A stretch of DNA of 64,000 nt from Platerodrilus igneus (lineage: Eukaryota > Arthropoda > Insecta > Coleoptera > Lycidae), in assembly GCA_036346225.1 (NCBI GenBank), contig JARFIW010000839.1, positions 1 through 64,000 on the forward strand, written 5' to 3'. Shown here in pieces: positions 42,655 to 49,701 of the stretch. The first letter of the stretch is position 1. The number at the start of each line of letters is the position of its first letter. The translations under genes and the position numbers were made by a program. Below the pieces are notes generated by a model, which ran no database searches, was not told the DNA's origin, and saw only the letters and a program-made list of their open reading frames with translations.

Positions 42655-43452
42655 AGTTATTTGCAGTCCGCAATAAGAAATTGTGTAGAACAATGTATAA
42701 AATAAGATGTATCTGTAAACAAACTCTATGAAAATAATAGAGCCTATTAACGAATACAAATCGGGCTAGTAGTTAAATAGCCATTAACAAAACATTAGCT
42801 TTATTACTTCACAGGGGAGAAAACATCCACTGACCGACGGTTTCGGCTTTGTTAAGCCTCACAGAGCGAAACAGGAACCAAAAACCCTATGAAGTAATCG
42901 AAGCTATTATACTGATATAATTTCGAAACAATCTCTGTACTATGGCAAAAGTAAATAAAACTGCCATCAGGTGATAAAACACCAACTGGTAATTGAGAAC
43001 CGCTAAAAGAAACAGTTACTGCGTTCATTAAATTACTGGTTCAACGCTCTTACCAACTGAGCTATGCAATCAATTGAATAGAGTGTGTTATAATTTTTAC
43101 TACTAAAGCTTATCCTTTTTCTCGATTTTCAATTACGTCTTGCATTTAAAGAAATTGCAAGACGTAAATGAAACTTGGGAATAAGAATCAGCTTCAGTGG
43201 TATAAATTATAGCACATTCTACTCAATCGGCTACATAGCTAAGTTGGTTAGAGCGTTGAACCCGTAATACAATGGGCACAGGTTCGAATTTCGCTGTAGC
43301 TGTTTCTGTTAGCGGTTTCCAATTACCAGTTCGATTTGAAATGGTAGTTCAACTATACATAAAAGTTGAGTTCCGTTTCATTTTATAACTGGAAATATAT
43401 ATTAATAAACATGCATTTGCATTCCAAATGTGGATTATTCGTCTTCGCTATT

Positions 43453-43492
<40 letters not shown>

Positions 43493-46242
43493 CAGTGTTA
43501 ATAAGGTCATTTAAGAGTAGTTAGGACCAATAGTATAGCGCACATCATATAAAATACATGAGGGCTCAGAAAACGAAACAGTTTTCTGAAGAAAACAAGG
43601 AATACGATGATTAGTCTGGAAAGTAAATGACAACGCCCTGTATATGAACCATAATCATAATTATTTAGTTAATGAAAAATATTTTAAAAGATTTATTTGA
43701 ACAAACAAATTCGCAAGTCGTAAAACTACATAAACGCATTCTGAAACGCGACACGCATAAATAACGCATCATTATTACGCCAAAAATCCCAATTAAAACG
43801 CAAGTAATTTAATACATAAATTATATTAAGTCTACGTGACTTCAGGCAAGCATCAACACTTGATATATGGGAAACAAACACGGCATGATGATAAAATCAA
43901 AGTTCACTAAATTTATTTGGACAAACAATAATCTACGTGATCTAGAAATATGAAAATCCAAGAGAATGAATGCTATTAACTCGAAATGCTACTGGCCGAT
44001 ATCAACGCGTCGGTTTTAATAAACAACAAAACACGATAGAAAGACCCAAAACCTGGTATGTAATAGCGAACTCTGTGCTTGTCAATAAATAGGCGATTCA
44101 TTTAAATACGACCTGATTTGTAAACAAATCAGTTCAACATGAATTAAGGCTTAGTCCACATCGCTGAAAAGAAAATAGCTACGTGAAGTGATTTATTGTA
44201 AAGTAATAAATTATACAATGATAATTGTGAAAAATTAAGAGTGGTTTGTCGTTTTAACCCTTTAAAAACGTAAGTAACTAAAAGTTGTTTAGTTTAAATT
44301 CTAATTTTAACATTAATAAAAAGAGCTTTGAATAATTACTAGATCCAATGAGGAAATGCAACAAGCTTTTAATTCAATTATTAATTACTGGAAAGTTTAA
44401 CAAAGGACGCTAAAATAATTTAAAGAGGTGCAGACCATATCTAAAGCAGATCTGGGTTTAACGTTGGGAGTATTAAATCACTAAGCTGAATACGGGAGCA
44501 GTTAAAACAACAAGTTAGCCAATCTGAATGTTTTATTATTTTTACTTGTGAATATTTCATTTTATGTTTCTATTCTAAATAATTTAAAAATTAATATTTC
44601 GTTGCATATTTTTAATTTGAATAATCTAAAAATTGCTTTCATGAAAATTTTATGTGAGGGTCAACAGGGATCGTTTTTTTTTAATACACGTTATAAATTA
44701 CGTAATTTTTTAAAAAAGTTGAATGAACGTTCATGGAGCTTCAGATAATAATAAGGGCGATTTTTGCTGACTTTTTGATTAACTTTGGGAATGATAATTA
44801 TTAATTTTTTATTCAATTATTAAAAGAAAGTTCTATTTAGAGAATTCATAAAGATTTCATACATTGTAAATATTTTTGACAATATTATAGTAATTTGTGC
44901 TTAATGGTGTTTTGGTTTAAAGAAACAGGAAGTAGAGGTAGAAGGTAAATTTAAAGCATTTGTTTGTCGTAATGTCACAAGCTCGGTGCGTAATTAAAAA
45001 TTGAGCTAGCCGAGGTAATTAAAATTATATAATAAAAATAAAAAATTTGACAGAATAAAAATTTTAACCTTTTTAAATTCACAAAAAAGGCGAGCCGGAT
45101 TATGTGCTAAAGTATCACAACAATATATATGTATATATATATATATATATAATATTTGATTGGTATTTCTTGACCTTCTTTTATATACTAATACTTGAAA
45201 GTTTGTTTCTTGGGAAAAAGGTCTAAATAAATAAAAAAAAATTTACATTATATGTGTGTTAATCAGACGTTTCGACCGTCGCTAGATGGTCTTTATTAAT
45301 GATGTTTTTTCCCCTATAATACAATACATGTACACTATCTTAACAAATATCTAAAATGCTTACCCATAAACGGAGTTTTATATATTTATAACGTAGTATA
45401 AATTGAGCTATTCACTATTTGATATGGTACGGTTACTACAATCTAATTTATTTAATTTAAAATTGTACAAAACATTTACATCACAAATTAAAATACTGTT
45501 TTTCTGTATAAATTATGTACACCTTGATGCGAGTTGCTAAACTTTTTGTCAAAATTTAAAATTCGAACTTTTTAGTTAACATGTATATTAAAATGTTTAG
45601 TACAGAGTTTGATTGAAGACTAATGCTTGATTTAATGGAGTTTCTATTTCTTATCACTGGAATAAAGATACTTTTTACAAACAGGTTAGAATCGTAATAC
45701 TTTCTACAATTATAAATATCTGCCTTTTTGAGTAAATTTAACTTTATGTATAAATATATATCCATACGCTTATTTATTTAAATATATCTGTATATGTATT
45801 TATCTGTACATACCTCTACGCATACACATACGTTTACTCATTCTATCTCGCCTCCATATATACAAGACAAACACCTTTTCCTGATTAATTTTATGCATTT
45901 TTATATTAGTAGATTATAATATATTTTACTTAATTTGCTAATATATATTTTATCATTTACTGATGTTGGATGTTTAATAATATACACCATCTCTAGGAAT
46001 TCTCGAATTTTTTGGTTTATAAATATATATAATTATATATAAAATATAAAACTCCGTTTATGGGTAAGCATTTTAGATATTTGTTAAGATATAATGTACA
46101 TGTATTGTATTATAGGGGAAAAAAACATAATTAATAAAGACCATCTAGCGAAGGTTGAAACGTCTGATTAACACACATATAATGTAAAAAATTTTTTTAT
46201 TTATTTAGACCTGTTTCCCAAGAAACAAACTTTCAAGTATTA

Positions 46243-46286
<44 letters not shown>

Positions 46287-47683
46287 TCATATTTAGACCA
46301 GGGTAGAAAATTAAATAATCACATCAAATAATTTTAATCACCGTGTAGAAGCTTTGGGAAAAGGTACGCGTCATTAAAACCGTGAAGCACAAAAATTCAT
46401 TCGTTTCATTAAAAATAAGGGAGTTAAATTATTTACAAAACGCTTGTTATAAAAAAGGAAGCAGTATTAAAATGCTCTACGTGTAATTTAATTATTCCGA
46501 GTAAAGAAACAAATGGAAATTACGTGCAAAATTTATATTAATTTTAAGTAACCGGTATTAAACAAAATGTACAGATAATAATTAATATTTGATTAAGAGT
46601 CACTAAAAATTAAAGGGTATTATTTTAATTGGAGTTAATTGAACCATTAGTAACATATAATATCTATAAAAGCTTGTAAAAACCCAATAAAATTCAAATC
46701 GTAGAAGTGTTATTTAGAAGTATTATGTTTGAACACCTGCGTATTTTTAAAAGGCCCATTCTGCGTAAATTTGGCAGATAACAAATGGTTACAGAGAATG
46801 CTGGAGAAACCGTAGCTTAATAGTTACGGGAAATGCTAATAAGGTGGGTTATTTCACAGTCCACATGGACTGAAATTATCGATAATAAAGAATATCAATT
46901 TGCACCAATAAGAACAGGGTAGATAGAGAAAGATAATATGCGCAAGACCGAGACACATATAGTAAAAGGCGTGAGTGGAGCAACGTCACTGGGTTGCGAT
47001 TGGTTGAAAATAAGAGGCAAACTTGTGAGGTAAAAATAACATTTCTGTATAAAATTTAATTAGGTATTCTCAGACGTTGCGTGCCGTGTCGAAATTTCTG
47101 AGATTTAACTGGTGCGAGTGCAAATTTAATAAGAACCGACGCACAGGCGGTCGAGAGGGGAACATAGTATACGAAATTCTAGAAACTGGCCGTTTTGGGG
47201 ACAAGACCGACAGACAGGCTAACCACTATATATACCTAGGTTAATATGAGCTTCTCTCTCTTAGATTTTCGATTTGATACAATGCGTTAAACAGTGCTTT
47301 TTAGTTTTCCGAGTTTGATAAAATAATTTAAACAGTTTGCTCGTATATTTTGGTGATTTAAAACAGTTTGTTCTTTACGTGCTACAATGAATGTAATTTA
47401 GTGCACTTAGAAAAGAACATACAAGGTAATAAAGTTTAGTATCACTGTACCAATTAGTCAAATTTGCAACGACAAATGAATACACAAAAGTAGGCAGTTT
47501 TGGCGTATATTTGTGAAAGAAGTATAAATTTCTTTGCTATTTTTCGGGGGTGGTAATAATGAAATGATTCGTTAACGTAAACGTAAACGGGGCTCGATTC
47601 GAAAACCGTAGTTCCCGGATTTTGGTGGATTCACAGCATTCTTGACACCCAATTCGTGAGGCTCGATTCTAATACATGGAAAC

Positions 47684-47737
<54 letters not shown>

Positions 47738-49363
47738 TACATATATTGCTGTGACAACGACCGCTCTGAGAGCCACTAAAGGAGTAGTATGAAAATGGTC
47801 TCGAGTTGGGGGTGTCTCTGAAAGGGTGCTATGGAAAGATACTTCTGGTTTGTAACTTGAAATTGTTCACTTACCTTCGTTTCTAACTATGCCTGGCTAG
47901 CTCAACGGAACTGACGGAGGTTTCAAAATGAAATCAAAACAACAACATTACGAATCATTTGTACAGGATTAAATATTCTCTCTTATACACAAGAATTTAG
48001 AACATTTACAACATTGTTTCTTTTAAACATAAAATAATTTTTAAGAAGTTTTGATTACTAACAAAATATCGTTTGTTACATTATTTTACATTTACAGATC
48101 TAAAATATTCTTTTGGGGATCGTTTACCCGGTTAAAAAATTTTTCCACGCTTCTAAGACTCGTTTTGGCCAGAAAAAATCCTTTTCATATAATCTATTAA
48201 AAGGTCAGAGTATTTTCGACTCGGAACACAAAGTCCTGGTAAAAAAATCCCTCACACAAAAAAATTATTAGGACTATCTTAAACTAGATCTAAATACTCT
48301 AATATCAGTTAAAAATAAATCTAAAAGTAATACATGCAGAATCCATAAAAATGTTCCTCGTAATAGAAAAAATATACTCTTATTTTACGTTGACGTCAAA
48401 TCAACTCAAAAGTTTTTCCATAAAAAAATCTCCATTTAAAATAGTAGTTATCAATCATTGTTTTGGCCACAAGATTAACACTGTACTTGCTCTAAAACAC
48501 AGGATACAGATGATCGCAGAACCACAGTTTATAAAGAAAAACCTACAAATTTTAGAAAAAACCCTTTGCAATAATGGATACCCCAAACAACTGGTTAAAA
48601 AATTAGTTTACACCAACATACATTTTGGCAATATTGAACCCAAACCTAACACTTTGATTTATAAAAAATTACCTTTTATACAAACTTTAACTCCTTTGTT
48701 AGCAAGAATTTTACATCAACTAAATCTCTCAATAGTAAATATTTATGAAAAATCAATGAGAAACTTTTTCACAAAATTAAAAGACAAAACTAACATACTA
48801 TTTAGAAGTAATGTTATTTATAAAATAACTTGTTCCTGTGGAAAAACCTATATCGGTAACACCACCCAATGGTTAAAAAATCGTATTATTCAACACAGGT
48901 CTGATGCAAAATTACATAAAAACAGCTGTGCTTTGTCTCAACCCATTAGTAACACACTTCACACTCCAAATTATAAAGAGGTAGTTATCTTGGATTCTGA
49001 AACTAATTATAAAATGTGACTTTTCTTGGAGGCTTACTATATATACAGTGAACTTAATGCCATTAACTTCAGACAAGATACACAAAATTTGCATCCCATA
49101 TATGAAAATTTGTACAGGATTTCAAAGAAATTACCAAACATTTAATAACAACCCGAATGTCACCTAATTAGCTTTTTATTATAACTTAATAGGCTACATA
49201 TGATTAACGCATTCTTTTCAAATTTTTCAGTCATTACTTGTCACTTGACATTATAATATGTATTAATGACAATCTTCTATTAAAATGACTTTGTACACCC
49301 TAGTGAGTGCTCCATTTTGTTATTTTGATTTGGGACCTCACCATTTCAATTTTGGTGGTGTTT

Positions 49364-49420
<57 letters not shown>

Positions 49421-49630
49421 TTCTGCATTAACAACTTTTAAGTAAATATTTTTAATCTTTAACTAACTGTCATTCTATATGTCAATTTTTGCAGTACCTT
49501 TGAAAAAGGCAAAACTTTTGCCGAAACGTAAGGTTTTAATTAAATGTTGTGCTAAATACAATATTGGATTTTGATTTGGACTACACCATCCCAATTTTTC
49601 ATCTACAAAACTAATTAAGAGTGAAGCTTA

Positions 49631-49701
<71 letters not shown>

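Noticed and set aside
42780..42900. Inverted repeat around GTTTCGGCTTTGTTAAGCC as a transposon end
   Set aside because: Only about 16 bp of arm and no target duplication; kept as a note in the segment entry rather than called an element.
43215..43290. Possible functional tRNA gene
   Set aside because: A- and B-boxes are present, but the acceptor and anticodon arms do not pair properly and a SINE body and tail follow.
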